Assembly: GCA_963785415.1 (NCBI GenBank)
Contig: CAWAVB010000001.1
Span: 1,426,001 to 1,490,000, forward strand
Source: Bog-793 sp963785415
GTDB lineage: Bacteria; Actinomycetota; Acidimicrobiia; Acidimicrobiales; Bog-793
Reading direction: 5' to 3'
DNA length: 64,000 nt
Made by a program: the position numbers and the translations under genes
Shown: positions 53,292-62,827 of the stretch, in pieces
How the letters are laid out: each line of letters starts with the position of its first letter
Numbering within the stretch: the stretch's first letter is position 1
Notes under the pieces: generated by a model
Seen by the model: only the letters and a program-made list of their open reading frames with translations
The model's database searches: none
Told to the model about the DNA's origin: nothing

Positions 53292-55406
53292 ATGACAGCA
53301 AACCAGGACGCGAGGATCTCGTCAGAGCATGAGGCCTTGACAGAAACTTCAGCCAACGTCTCGCGCAGTCGTCACTCTGGCTCTGGTGGGCCGACCTGGC
53401 TTCTTAGTCTGCGACGGAGACGGCCATCGGCCTTTCTAACTCCAAGTTCGCGCAAGGAGTGGCCAAGGCCCCTTCGGATCACTTGGTATGTGGGCGTCGG
53501 AGTCCTCGTTGTTGGATTCTTCGTACTCGCGTACTGGAGTGAGCTGCTCGCCAGCCGATCCGAGTTGACCTTCGACTACTCGTTCTACGGACAGATGTGG
53601 TACCTCATCGCGCATGGTCATCTGAACCCGATGACGACGATTGCCGGCGGAAGCTTTCCAGCCTGGAAAAACGCGTCTGAACTGATTTTGTGGCCCCTGG
53701 CCGTCTTTTGGTATCTCTGGCCGCATCCCCAAACTCTCCTCTGGATTCAAGACATCGCGACCGCCGGCTGCGAACTCGTGCTCTTCACCTGGTGCTGCGA
53801 ACTCGTTGATCGGCGCGCAGCAGCGACAGAAGCGCGTCGTTGGATCTACGCCTCTCCGCTGATAGCGCTTGTCCTACTGGTAGCTCTCCCGTGGATTCCA
53901 TTTATCGACTCGTTTGACTTCCATCCGGAAGCAATCATCCTCTTTTTTGCACTTCTTGCAGCACGGGGATTATGGCTTGGTCGTCGGAGCGCGTGGCTCT
54001 GGATCGTCGTCACTCTGCTCGGCGGGAGCCTCGGGGCGACGTACGTCGCCGGCATCGGAATATCGAGCCTGTTCATCCGCGGCCGACGATTTGTCGGCAT
54101 CGGGCTCGCCATGCTCGGGGCGTTGGCCATCTTCGTTCTTGCCGAAATAGGTGCGGATGGGGCAGGCATCGGAGCTTTCACCGGATACACCGTCATTGGC
54201 ACCCACGAGCACATCATGCGTAACAATGTGTCTGCATTCGGAATTGTTAGCCACTTGGTTGCTCATCCGGAGATGGTAATACGGCAAGCACGCAACAACT
54301 GGGTCGACTTATACGCAGATATCTTTAGCGGTGGAGGGATCGGCCTGATCACTCCGATTGGGTTCGGTATACCACTGCTCGCCACTCTTGAGAACCTGCT
54401 TGGCGGAAACCTCTTCATCGCGCCGACGACGCAGAACAACTTCCCGACGATCCTCTTAGTGGCATTCGGTTCGGCGCTCGTCTGTATCTATCTGCTCTCC
54501 GCGCTTAGAAAGAAGCACCAGCGAGCCGGGATGCTCTTGGTTGCTCTTCTCGTCGCTAATGGCATCGGCTGGTCGGCAACTTGGTTGCCGAGACTGAAGA
54601 GTCAGTGGTTGCGTGGTGCGGCAGTAACTGCCACCGTGCTGACGCAGGTCAAGAACCAGATCTCTGCGTCCGACGAAGTGATCGTCTCCGAAGGTGTAGT
54701 CGGCAGTTTCTCGTTTCGGCAATGGGTGTACCCCGTTGTTTCGCCAGGCACCTGGCCCGTGCACAGCCGCGTAGTTTGGTTCGTCTTCACCCCTATGTAC
54801 GGTATCGAGTTCGAAGCGCCTAGCGAGGCGCTCGGCGAAGTCGCCTATCTCGATAACGTCTTGCACGCGCGGCTTGTCCTGGCGAGGGGAGGTGTTTACG
54901 CTTTTCGTTGGACGCCGCCCGCTGGAACACGATCCGTCACGCTTCCGGCGGCCGTGAACATCCCCGGTTCGGAACTGAGCGGCACGGCAGCTGGCGTCGT
55001 GTCGAAGGACGCGATCTCTAATGGGCACGCGTCAGCAAATGGCGCCGAAGGCTACGTCGTGTCCAACGACTATTGGCGTGTGGGATCTGGATCGTTCGTC
55101 GCCTCTGCGCGAGTGCGGTCTTCTGGGCCGATCAACGTGGAACTCTGGAACGACACAGCAAACACGCTCATCGAGCGTCGAACCGTCTCGACTCACGAAC
55201 GATGGGCGACAGTGAATCTGCCATTCATAGTGGCTCAACCGACTCCCACAGCGATCTATAGTGGTTTTTGGCCGTTCCGCATCGTTCCGGTCGGCGCACC
55301 GCTGGGAGAAGTGATCGAGGTGCGTGTGTGGAGTCCGGGGCGCGAACACGTGGTCGTCTCTAACATCTCGCTTGCTAGCTCCCACTCGACCGCCCTCAGA
55401 CACTGA
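53292..55406 (+). CDS. DUF2079 family polytopic membrane protein
   Basis: About 704 aa with some 10 hydrophobic segments. The first long loop TFDYSFYGQMWYLIAHGHLNP is the mark of DUF2079 proteins (FD--F--Q--W---HG--P), which resemble GT-C glycosyltransferases. The C-terminal 200 residues are soluble and strand-rich, as in a carbohydrate-binding module. The start is uncertain: ATG 53292 is used, GTG 53250 is possible. Codon choice is visibly less GC-rich than in the core genes, consistent with transfer. First intact gene of the island. Confidence 0.78.
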   Translation: MTANQDARISSEHEALTETSANVSRSRHSGSGGPTWLLSLRRRRPSAFLTPSSRKEWPRPLRITWYVGVGVLVVGFFVLAYWSELLASRSELTFDYSFYGQMWYLIAHGHLNPMTTIAGGSFPAWKNASELILWPLAVFWYLWPHPQTLLWIQDIATAGCELVLFTWCCELVDRRAAATEARRWIYASPLIALVLLVALPWIPFIDSFDFHPEAIILFFALLAARGLWLGRRSAWLWIVVTLLGGSLGATYVAGIGISSLFIRGRRFVGIGLAMLGALAIFVLAEIGADGAGIGAFTGYTVIGTHEHIMRNNVSAFGIVSHLVAHPEMVIRQARNNWVDLYADIFSGGGIGLITPIGFGIPLLATLENLLGGNLFIAPTTQNNFPTILLVAFGSALVCIYLLSALRKKHQRAGMLLVALLVANGIGWSATWLPRLKSQWLRGAAVTATVLTQVKNQISASDEVIVSEGVVGSFSFRQWVYPVVSPGTWPVHSRVVWFVFTPMYGIEFEAPSEALGEVAYLDNVLHARLVLARGGVYAFRWTPPAGTRSVTLPAAVNIPGSELSGTAAGVVSKDAISNGHASANGAEGYVVSNDYWRVGSGSFVASARVRSSGPINVELWNDTANTLIERRTVSTHERWATVNLPFIVAQPTPTAIYSGFWPFRIVPVGAPLGEVIEVRVWSPGREHVVVSNISLASSHSTALRH

Positions 55407-55488
55407 GCCAAAGCGCGCACGAGCTATCGAAGCGCATCGCGTTGCCCGAGTTCCGCAACTGGTGGTCAAACGGAGGTCTGGTTGTTAG

Positions 55489-55509
55489 GCGCTGAGCAGG
55501 GAAAACGAG
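55489..55509 (+). repeat. 21-bp direct repeat, copy 1
   Basis: Begins GCGCTGAGCAGGG and is matched at 19 of 21 positions by the segment 57156-57176 in the same orientation. The two copies flank the ISL3-type transposase gene. The surrounding 55407-55773 holds no gene I can support. Confidence 0.6.
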
Positions 55510-55578
55510 CGCGGCAGCCCGACCGGCGCGTGTGTCTACTCGTTCACGAGCCTGCCGTGAGAGCGTTTTACCTGCTGA

Positions 55579-55598
55579 GACCCCACTTCAGCGGGTGG
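55579..55598 (+). repeat. Terminal-type repeat, copy 1 (forward)
   Basis: GACCCCACTTCAGCGGGTGG. The same motif recurs forward at 57101-57115 and inverted at 59038-59057 and 59208-59227. It is probably an insertion-sequence end left by an older insertion. Confidence 0.55.
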
Positions 55599-55773
55599 GA
55601 GGCCGCTTCAGCCCTTTCGGGCGGTCGCGCACCTCGCTCAACTGCGCGTACTTTTCGGCTGAGCGCTGGTCTAGCGGACCCTGGGTAGTTGGACACCGAT
55701 TAGAGGAGGGCCAAGATGGCGCTCATAGCTCAACTGAATCGATCTTCGGGCCGAGTTGGTGACAAAACGGGCT

Positions 55774-57078
55774 CTACGCAACCAACCGGGGTGAGCGCCC
55801 CCGCATTGTCGTGGAGGGATGAGCGTCCCATTTGATCCCACCGCAGTGCAAGAGGACACGCAACCGGTAGTTGCCGAAGTTCTTGAAGCCGTGCCCGCAG
55901 CGCTTGATCTTCTTCACCAAGAGGTTCATCGCCTCGGTCGGCCCGTTCGAGGCACCCGTCGCGTGGTGGGCAAGGATCTGGGTGCGCCAGCGCCGCAGTG
56001 TGTGACCGAGTGAGACGATCTCGGCCACCTCGTCGTCGAGACAGCCGACGATCACCCGGTCGAGGAGCACGGCCGCCTCGTCGGCGTCCTCGGTGAGATA
56101 GACGTCACGCAGGTACTCCTTGGCGAGCCACGCCCCGAGAACCTCGTCGTTCGGATCGCCGAGGCGCAGCCCGAGCGCCATCCGGTCGACCCCGCGCGGG
56201 TTCAGCCGCTCCGCCCCGGTGAGGAGTACCCGGCGGATCCGATAGAGGGGATCGTGCTTGCGCCCGCGATGGCCGAGGAGCTCGTTCTGCACCCTGCGGC
56301 GCACGGCGTCGACGCAGCGGTTGCCCGCCGCGACGACGTGGAAGGGATCGGCCACCTGGCGGGCGTGGTCGAGAGAGGGATGGAGCCCGGCCCGATAGCC
56401 CTCGTGCAGGTCACACGCCACGGTGCGCACCGCCGCGAGGAAGGCATCGTCCTGTCGCGCCAGCCAGCGGTTGACGTCGATCGCCCGGTTCCCCTCGACC
56501 ATGTCAACGAGAATCGGTCGCTCGAGGTCGACGAAGCCGGTGACGTAGCTCGTCGCATGCTCGGCGTTGGCGCGCAGGAAGGCCGTCTCGTCGATCCCGA
56601 GCGAGGTGACCACCCCCACGCGGTCGGGATCCTCGACGAGGGGCGTGCCGTGGTGGCGGACCGCCGCCATCACCGTTCCCCAGGCGACACCGAGCCAGCG
56701 GGCGAGCGACGCCACCGAGCGGGCCTCCTCGCCGACGGCGCGGGTGCACTCCCGTCCGGCCCGGGCGCTGAGCACCTGGCGGCTAGGGAACTCGTCACTG
56801 CGTTCGCACCAGGTCTTCTCTGGGCAGTCCGGCTCGGGACAGGAGAAACGGCGCTTGGACCAGACGAGCTTCACCCGCCGGTCGAAGACCGGCAGGTCAC
56901 GGATCACCACCCGCTGCCGGTCCTTCGTCCGCGCGATCACCCCGCACGTGGGGCAGCCCGCGGCGGCGCGAACCGTCTCGATGCCGATGAGCAGCTCGTC
57001 GCCGTCCTCGGTGACCGCGGTGACGCGAAAGCCAGGCAGTCCCAGAAACGCGTCGTCGAACTCGTTACCGTCACACAT
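55774..57078 (-). CDS. ISL3-family transposase
   Basis: 434 aa. N-terminal zinc-finger region with CPTCG and CPEPDCPEKTWCE, then a helix-turn-helix (SVASLARWLGVAWGTVMAAV) and the DDE domain: LGIDETAF, VACDLHEGYRAG..DPFHVV, and a C-terminal SNGPTEAMNLLVKKIKR holding the Glu. All catalytic parts look intact and no frameshift is seen. I could not find matching terminal inverted repeats, so the element's borders are unknown. Its 5' end lies only about 20 nt from the repeat at 57101. Confidence 0.88.
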   Translation of the reverse strand: MCDGNEFDDAFLGLPGFRVTAVTEDGDELLIGIETVRAAAGCPTCGVIARTKDRQRVVIRDLPVFDRRVKLVWSKRRFSCPEPDCPEKTWCERSDEFPSRQVLSARAGRECTRAVGEEARSVASLARWLGVAWGTVMAAVRHHGTPLVEDPDRVGVVTSLGIDETAFLRANAEHATSYVTGFVDLERPILVDMVEGNRAIDVNRWLARQDDAFLAAVRTVACDLHEGYRAGLHPSLDHARQVADPFHVVAAGNRCVDAVRRRVQNELLGHRGRKHDPLYRIRRVLLTGAERLNPRGVDRMALGLRLGDPNDEVLGAWLAKEYLRDVYLTEDADEAAVLLDRVIVGCLDDEVAEIVSLGHTLRRWRTQILAHHATGASNGPTEAMNLLVKKIKRCGHGFKNFGNYRLRVLLHCGGIKWDAHPSTTMRGRSPRLVA

Positions 57079-57155
57079 GGCAGGGGGTCTCCCTTTCTCG
57101 GACCGGACTTCCGCGCCTCAACCCCTGAAATGACGGCTTTCGGCCTGCCCGCCAT

Positions 57156-57176
57156 GCGCTGAGTAGGGAAAACAAG
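57156..57176 (+). repeat. 21-bp direct repeat, copy 2
   Basis: Begins GCGCTGAGTAGGG; 19 of 21 positions equal those of 55489-55509. It lies between the two transposase genes. Confidence 0.6.
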
Positions 57177-57257
57177 GCGTAATGCCGGAGTTCGCTCGCC
57201 GAATGTGGGGGCGACACATCCTCGACATCGAACATCTACATGGCATAAGATGGGCGT

Positions 57258-58967
57258 GTGCACGTGAAGCGCACGACTCGCAGGAGGGGCGAAAAGGAGT
57301 ACACCTACCTCTCGCTCGTCGAGTCGGTGCGCATCAACGGCAAGAAGACCCACCAGACGCTGTTGCGCTTGGGTGAGATCGGCGAGCTGGAAAGAAGCGG
57401 TCAGCTCGATCGCATCGTCGCCGCGCTGTCGGGCTACACGACGAAGCACTTCGTCGCGGCCGAGGGGCTCGAGGGTGAAGGTGCGCCCTCGTTTGGCGCC
57501 ACGGCCGCGATCTCGGCTTACTTCGATCGCCTCGGTCTGCGTGAACACTTCCGCGCGATCGGCGACCGGCGGCACTCGAAGAACCTCGCCGACACGATCT
57601 TCGTCATGGTGGCGAACCGTCTGTGCGATCCGTCCTCCAAGCGCCGGACGATCCACGAATGGCTCGCGACCGTGGCGCTGCCCGAAGGCGTCGTGTCACC
57701 GCTGCTCGACCAGTGCTATCGGGGCATCGACGCGATCGCAGACGAGAAGGAGGCGACCGAAGAGTTGCTGTACGCGCGCCTCACCGATCTCACGAACCTC
57801 GACCTTCGCCTCGCCCTCTATGACCTCACCTCCACGTACTTCGAGACAAGCCGAGGTCCCGTCGATGAGTTCTCCTCCCGTGCCTATGGCTACAGCCGCG
57901 ATCACCGCCCCGACCGTCCCCAGGTCGTGATCGGCCTCCTCGTGACCGGCAACGGGATCCCGATCGCCCACTACGTCTTTCCCGGCAACACCCGGGACTC
58001 GACGACGCTGCCACAGGTGATGGCCGACTACCAGTCCCGCTTCGGCGTCGGGAAGATCGCCCTCGTCGCCGACCGGGGCCTCATCAGCGAGAAGAACCTG
58101 CAAGACGTGGCGGCAGCCGGCTTCGACCATGTGCTCGCCACACGGCTCCACCACGACGGCGACGTCGCCGCCGTGCTCGAGCGCGCCGCAGCCGCCGGCG
58201 ACGACGCGTGGCGCGCGGTGCCGGGCTTTCCGGGAACGAAGGCCTTCGAGGTGAACCTTGGCGGACGGCGATTCGTCGTGGTGTCATCAGCCGAGCGGAA
58301 GGCACGCGACGACCGGCGACGCGAAGAGCTCCTCGCCAGGGTGGAGTCCAAGCTCATCACGCTCGCCGATCGCGTGCGGGCGGGAAAGCTCGTCGATCCG
58401 GCGAAGATCGGGGCGGCCGCCGACCGCATCCTGCGGGACTCGGGCGTCGGGCGGTGCTTCGCCGTGACGATCCGACACGGCGTCTTCTCCTGGCGCTTCG
58501 ACGAGGAGGCGCTCGCCTATGACGAGAAGCTCCTCGCCGGTCGCTACGTGCTCACGACGTCGCTGCAGGCCAGGGAGGCGTCGGTGACCGACATCGTGCG
58601 GCACTACAAGATGCTGCAGAACGTCGAGCGCAGATTCCGCGTGATGAAGGACTTCCTCGGTCTTCGCCCCGTGCACCATCACAAAGAGGAACGCGTCCGC
58701 GGCCACATCGCGCTCTGCGTCATCGCCGCGGTGATCGAAGCGGTGATGGGCAACGACCTGCAGCACGCCGGCGTGAAGGACCCCGACATCGCCGACCAGA
58801 CGATCTCGCCGCGCCGGGCCTTGGCCGAGCTCGGGACCATCCGGCTGCACAAATTGAACGCCGGACGTCACATCGAGCTCGTCGACCGACCGACAACGCT
58901 GCAACGTCAGATCCTCGACGCCTGGCGCATCGAGGCCGACGCGTGGAGCCGGGCCAGAATCTCCTGA
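57258..58967 (+). CDS. IS1634/IS4-superfamily transposase
   Basis: 569 aa, intact. DDE residues in order: Asp in ALYDLTSTYFE, Asp in IALVADRGLIS, and Glu in MLQNVERRFRVMKDFLGLRPV (the Y-(2)-R-(3)-E-(6)-K type block). Start GTG 57258; TAAGAT (57246-57251) ends 6 nt before it, with TCGACA 19 nt further upstream, so even this transposase mRNA looks leaderless. The element could be mobile. Confidence 0.88.
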   Translation: MHVKRTTRRRGEKEYTYLSLVESVRINGKKTHQTLLRLGEIGELERSGQLDRIVAALSGYTTKHFVAAEGLEGEGAPSFGATAAISAYFDRLGLREHFRAIGDRRHSKNLADTIFVMVANRLCDPSSKRRTIHEWLATVALPEGVVSPLLDQCYRGIDAIADEKEATEELLYARLTDLTNLDLRLALYDLTSTYFETSRGPVDEFSSRAYGYSRDHRPDRPQVVIGLLVTGNGIPIAHYVFPGNTRDSTTLPQVMADYQSRFGVGKIALVADRGLISEKNLQDVAAAGFDHVLATRLHHDGDVAAVLERAAAAGDDAWRAVPGFPGTKAFEVNLGGRRFVVVSSAERKARDDRRREELLARVESKLITLADRVRAGKLVDPAKIGAAADRILRDSGVGRCFAVTIRHGVFSWRFDEEALAYDEKLLAGRYVLTTSLQAREASVTDIVRHYKMLQNVERRFRVMKDFLGLRPVHHHKEERVRGHIALCVIAAVIEAVMGNDLQHAGVKDPDIADQTISPRRALAELGTIRLHKLNAGRHIELVDRPTTLQRQILDAWRIEADAWSRARIS

Positions 58968-59037
58968 GCTGGGCAAACGCGCACGGTGTGGGGGAAACAA
59001 CTTTCGATCGCGCCCGCACTACCAGGACGTTCGCGAA

Positions 59038-59057
59038 CCACCCGCTGAAGTCCGGTC
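59038..59057 (-). repeat. Terminal-type repeat, copy 3 (inverted)
   Basis: On the plus strand CCACCCGCTGAAGTCCGGTC, the inverted form of the repeat at 55579 and 57101. The spacer 58968-59304 also has an 11-bp direct repeat ACAAAACGGGC (59164-59174) shared with 55762-55772. No gene is supported in this spacer. Confidence 0.55.
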
Positions 59058-59207
59058 GGAGTTGTCGAGCAACCACGAGAATGGCGAGGCCTTCTGCCGC
59101 GTTGGTGGATACCTATCGGAGCGCGGTCAGGTGATCACGCACCCCGGTTCATTGAGAAGAGCCACAAAACGGGCGAAGCGCGCCCCGTTGACCTGCACCT
59201 TCATGGG

Positions 59208-59227
59208 GCACCGGCTGAAGTCCGGTC
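59208..59227 (-). repeat. Terminal-type repeat, copy 4 (inverted)
   Basis: On the plus strand GCACCGGCTGAAGTCCGGTC, differing from copy 3 at two positions and 170 nt away in the same orientation. It is a second candidate right end for the neighbouring element. Confidence 0.55.
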
Positions 59228-59304
59228 CGATCTACTGCTCGCCGTGCAACACGGGGAGTACGACTGATACCGACGGCGGGTTGTCGCTCACAATCGCAAT
59301 CCGT

Positions 59305-60294
59305 TCAGCTCAACGTGGTGAGAAGATCCCTGGTGTCACCCTTCGCGATCAATGCAGACAAATCGATGACGACAGAACGAATACCTTCGCTCAACGTCGT
59401 CACGGGCAACTGATCGATGTCCCGCCACACATTTGAGGTCACACGCAAATCGACTGGGTGGTGGACCCGACCGGGTGGGTCGCCGCTGATGATGCTGATC
59501 GGACGTTTGAGAATCTTCTTGACGTTGGCAAGGATCGTAGAGATGGTCACTGGCCGTTGACTGGTCATGTTCTTGATCACGAGCTGATCAACGCCATCTC
59601 TGCGAGGTGCCGTTGGCATACGGCGGAGACAACTTGCGATGACCCGTGCAGCGTCGACCGAATACAAATAGTCGCGCTGTATGTCGAGGGGCACGTAAAG
59701 GATAAGAGGTTGCCGCAACAAGGCGCGCAGGCATATCTGGGATATTAGTCCCTGGCGCTTTCGGATGTTTTGGCCCGGTCCGTAAAGGGTGGTTACACGG
59801 CCGATGAGCACGGACGTTCGACTTGCCGCACCAAAGGACCGGACAAGTTCTTCCTGCAGTAGTTTCATCACTCCATATTCCGAGGTTGGCCTCGCCGGGG
59901 AATCCTCCGAAAACGGCGGGTGCTTGGCACCGGCGTAGATGCCGCCTGCTGATGAAGCGAAAAAGAATGTCCCTTTCGATGCGCGCTTGTCTCGGAAGCG
60001 GCGAGAGATTTGTGACAGAAGGTGCTCGAGGAGCACCGACTCATCGCCGAGCGAGTCGCTCGACGTACCAATCACACCCGCGCCCGCACACCAGGCGACT
60101 TGCCACGCAGCGTCGCCAACAGCTTGTGAGAAATCAGCGGACGCTGCTTCAATCTGTGATTTAGCCGACGCGACGTTCGTCCAGTCGAATGCTTGACGTG
60201 GATACCACGTGTGGCCGCACCGTGACAGCTCTGTTTCGACCGACCGGCCGAGCAACCCTCCACGTCCGACTACCCACGAGACCGCATCAGACAT
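59305..60294 (-). CDS. NAD-dependent epimerase/dehydratase (extended SDR)
   Basis: 329 aa. N-terminal nucleotide site VVGRGGLLGRSVE (a GxGGLLG variant of GxxGxxG), catalytic Ser in FFASSAGGIYAG and the YxxxK pair in SEYGVMKLLQEE, then IGRVTTLYGPGQN. Probably acts on a nucleotide sugar for the glycan made by the neighbouring glycosyltransferases. ATG 60294 overlaps the stop of the upstream glycosyltransferase by 8 nt, so the two are co-translated. The longer frame to 60375 is not needed. Confidence 0.82.
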   Translation of the reverse strand: MSDAVSWVVGRGGLLGRSVETELSRCGHTWYPRQAFDWTNVASAKSQIEAASADFSQAVGDAAWQVAWCAGAGVIGTSSDSLGDESVLLEHLLSQISRRFRDKRASKGTFFFASSAGGIYAGAKHPPFSEDSPARPTSEYGVMKLLQEELVRSFGAASRTSVLIGRVTTLYGPGQNIRKRQGLISQICLRALLRQPLILYVPLDIQRDYLYSVDAARVIASCLRRMPTAPRRDGVDQLVIKNMTSQRPVTISTILANVKKILKRPISIISGDPPGRVHHPVDLRVTSNVWRDIDQLPVTTLSEGIRSVVIDLSALIAKGDTRDLLTTLS

Positions 60295-61330
60295 GGCTTG
60301 ACGAACCGAGCTCGTTGCCGCCGACGATCGGCGTGTCGCGGCGACCAAGGGGATGGCTAGCCGGGTCTGACACAATCATGTAGAGCGGTTTGCCCATCGC
60401 CATGCGCACTGCGACGCCCACATACTCTGCAACGACGCCTAGGGCGAGGAGGTTGATTCCGCCGAGAACGAGAATGACCACTGCAAGCGAGGTCCAGCCC
60501 TGCACCTTGATCCCGCCTGTGAACCGCTCCACCACTAGGAATACCGCGAGCCCTGCACCCATGATCGCCGCGACGATGCCGAAGAGAGATACCAATCGCA
60601 GCGGTCGAGGTCCGATCGAGACGACGAGTCTCCAGAAGTGCGAAAGCAACTTCCGAAATGAATACCCGGACCTTCTGCCATGCTCCGTGCGAAAGCTGAC
60701 CGGACAGTAGCTGACTCTCGAGAATGCCCAGCTGAGCGCGACGTCAAGGTACACGCCCGGTCCAACGTACGCCGCAATGCCTCGTCCAATCTCGCCGAGC
60801 ATGAGTCGAAAGCTGCTGTACTTCGCGACACTCCCATCGGAGAGTATTCGTGTTGCGATGAATCGTGCACCTCGTGACGCCAAGTTTCGCAATGCGCCGT
60901 GCGGCGGTTCGTTCTCTGATAGCCCGTATACGAGCGGCACGCCATCACTCATTGCCACGTCGAGAAGCCGCGGAACATCTCCCGGCGCGAATTGCCCGTC
61001 CTCGTCTAGCGTGACTATCCACTCCGAGCCAGTCGAGGCGATTCCGGCAATCGTCGCGGCATGCTGGCCGAAATTTCGGGATAACCAGATTGGCCGGACA
61101 AAGGGGTACTCTTCCGCCATCTTGCGGATGACCATGTCTGATCGATCTGGGCCTTCGTCGCGTACAAGCAGGACCTCTGTGACACGCATGCGGTGCTTCC
61201 CGGGTGTGACGCAGCCGGCCGCTAGGGGCGCGATCTCGTCCATCAGCCCTGATAGCGTCAGCTCGCCCTGGTAAACGGGGACGACCACCGAGATCGTGTG
61301 TTCGAATTCAGGCATGTCGCGATCAACCAT
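60287..61330 (-). CDS. Glycosyltransferase family 2 (polyprenyl-phosphate type)
   Basis: About 347 aa. The GT-A domain begins TISVVVPVYQGE and has EVLLVRDEGPDRS and the metal motif TLDEDGQFAPGDV, with LSRNFGQHAATIAGI typical of the DPM1/GtrB/ArnC branch. Two C-terminal membrane helices follow (LFGIVAAIMGAGLAVFLV and SLAVVILVLGGINLLALG), as in enzymes that load a sugar on undecaprenyl phosphate. Such enzymes supply GT-C transferases, and a DUF2079 protein lies in the same island. Start ATG 61330 or 61315; GTG 61342 also open. Confidence 0.85.
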   Translation of the reverse strand: MVDRDMPEFEHTISVVVPVYQGELTLSGLMDEIAPLAAGCVTPGKHRMRVTEVLLVRDEGPDRSDMVIRKMAEEYPFVRPIWLSRNFGQHAATIAGIASTGSEWIVTLDEDGQFAPGDVPRLLDVAMSDGVPLVYGLSENEPPHGALRNLASRGARFIATRILSDGSVAKYSSFRLMLGEIGRGIAAYVGPGVYLDVALSWAFSRVSYCPVSFRTEHGRRSGYSFRKLLSHFWRLVVSIGPRPLRLVSLFGIVAAIMGAGLAVFLVVERFTGGIKVQGWTSLAVVILVLGGINLLALGVVAEYVGVAVRMAMGKPLYMIVSDPASHPLGRRDTPIVGGNELGSSSHV

Positions 61331-61660
61331 CGGCAAGCACACTATCGCTGACCGTACTTCGTCTCACCAGGCCCTGCGTAGCGAACTGGCTGCTGAGACC
61401 CGTCCCATGCGCAACGCTCGCGCACTGCTGTACGAATCTTCAACGCATCCACGACTCCAGAGCACCGCAGCCTGACAGCCTGGCACTGCACGCGTCTTTC
61501 TTGTGAAACCTATCTGTACGGCGACGATCGAAGTCTGTATTGCCACACTGGTCATGGAGACATTCGGTCCGGAGTTCAGCGGCTCGGCGTCGTGGACGAT
61601 CGACTGCACGGTTGAAGGTTTCCGCCCGGCGAAACCCGTCCAACCGACCGCCGTACCCAT
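61331..61660. other. 330-nt spacer without recognisable gene
   Basis: A minus-strand frame of 98 codons is open here, but it has no similarity I recognise, no ribosome site and no TANNNT box at the right distance. I do not call it. A GATAGT box at the border (minus strand, 61341-61346) may drive the GT2 gene. Confidence 0.35.
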
Positions 61661-62827
61661 TCAGGACTCATTCGTCGTGTCAGTTAGCCCTAGCTGCAGA
61701 ATGCGGTGCGCGATTATCGCCATGGAGGAGGAAAGTCGAATACGGCTACTCTCCTCCGTAAGCGCTCTGTGCACATTCTCGTCTTCTATGACAGCAGTCA
61801 GTGCCGTCCGCAGAGCATCTTGGTTTCCTGGCGGAAAGTACAGAGCGCTCTCGCCCAGTTCCTCTCGAAGTCCTGGCTGATCCGATGCCACCACCGGCAG
61901 CTCTGCGGCGATCGCGAGCGCCGCGATCCCGCTCTGCGTTGCCTTTCGATATGGCAGCGCCATAACACGGGACAACTTCAATACAGCGGGCAGGTCCGCT
62001 GCGGCGACGTATCCCTGGAAGGTGATGCAAGCTCCGCTGCGCAGGGATCTTGCTTGCGTCTTGAGCTTCCGATGGTACGCGCGATCGCGGAGACCCATCA
62101 CTCTGAGAAGACCTTGGCGCGGTCTCGGGGAACCAGCGATCAACACCTCGGGGCGGCTCATCTTGTGCGGCGCGATGTCACCAGCTACAGCGATCAGCGA
62201 CTCGATTCCCTTGTAGGGATGAATAAATCCCAAACTGAGAACGACGTCGTCGCTGCGCAGATCGTAGGAGGCCCGTACGCGCTGGACGTCGTGCTCGGAA
62301 GGCACTGGTAACTCAGGTATTCCAAGATGCATCGAGACGATCGGGGCCGGAATTCTGGCATCGGCAAGAGTCGAGAGTGCGACGCTCGAAAAGACAATCG
62401 AAACGTCGGATGTCGTCGCGATTCGGCGGTAAATGTGCTTCGCAAGAGGTCCGAACATAGCGAACTCTCGGCCCGGCTCGTGGTACGCGATCAAGACACG
62501 GGCATCTTGGGTCCTTGCAACTTTGCAGATCGTGAGAGTCGGCCGGATCGCGGTGGTTAGGGTGCTGATAGCGAATTGCACAAAGACCACATGAGGTTGA
62601 AACGACGAAACGAGATCACGCGCTCGTGACAGCGATTCACGCGAGGGCCCCAGTACGCGCGCTACACGCAAGCCACCTGGCTCCAGTGTCGTCGACGTAG
62701 AGTTTCCCGGCGCGGCGATAAGAACATCCGCTGTGGCAGACCACGCCGCCGCAATCGCGCGGGTGTGATCTGCTACCCCCTCGTAGGGAGGCGGGTACGT
62801 CGATACGACAAGGATCCTCGTGGTCAT
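61661..62827 (-). CDS. Glycosyltransferase family 4
   Basis: 388-aa retaining GT-B enzyme. N-terminal TTRILVVSTYPPPYEGVADH with the GxGxHT-like acceptor loop, HEPGREFAMFG and the C-terminal donor-binding text LSLGFIHPYKGIESLI, YVAAADLPAVLKLSRVMALPYRKATQSGIAALAIAAELPVVASD and GLREELG, where the EX7E-like motif is changed to TQSGIAALA. The ATG at 62827 gives the family start; the longer frame adds an arginine-rich stretch. Part of the glycan cluster. Confidence 0.85.
   Translation of the reverse strand: MTTRILVVSTYPPPYEGVADHTRAIAAAWSATADVLIAAPGNSTSTTLEPGGLRVARVLGPSRESLSRARDLVSSFQPHVVFVQFAISTLTTAIRPTLTICKVARTQDARVLIAYHEPGREFAMFGPLAKHIYRRIATTSDVSIVFSSVALSTLADARIPAPIVSMHLGIPELPVPSEHDVQRVRASYDLRSDDVVLSLGFIHPYKGIESLIAVAGDIAPHKMSRPEVLIAGSPRPRQGLLRVMGLRDRAYHRKLKTQARSLRSGACITFQGYVAAADLPAVLKLSRVMALPYRKATQSGIAALAIAAELPVVASDQPGLREELGESALYFPPGNQDALRTALTAVIEDENVHRALTEESSRIRLSSSMAIIAHRILQLGLTDTTNES

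Larger units (their letters stand above)
57101..59057 (+). mobile_element. Probable IS1634-type insertion sequence with putative terminal repeats
   Basis: A forward repeat GACCGGACTTCCGCG (57101-57115) and an inverted copy whose complement reads GACCGGACTTCAGCG (within 59038-59057) enclose one transposase gene. This gives an element of about 1.95 kb, or up to 59227 if the outer inverted copy is the true end. Borders are inferred from the repeats only; no clean target duplication was found. Confidence 0.45.

Noticed and set aside
55130..55145. Second parS-like half site (AACGTGGAACT)
   Set aside because: Only one half of the palindrome matches, and it lies inside the DUF2079 coding sequence.
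55760..57130. Terminal inverted repeats of the ISL3-type element
   Set aside because: Candidate ends beside the transposase gene (GGGCTCTACGC on the left) had no inverted partner on the right.
61364..61660. 98-codon minus-strand frame between the GT2 and GT4 genes
   Set aside because: No family similarity, no ribosome site or promoter box, and composition like the spacer.
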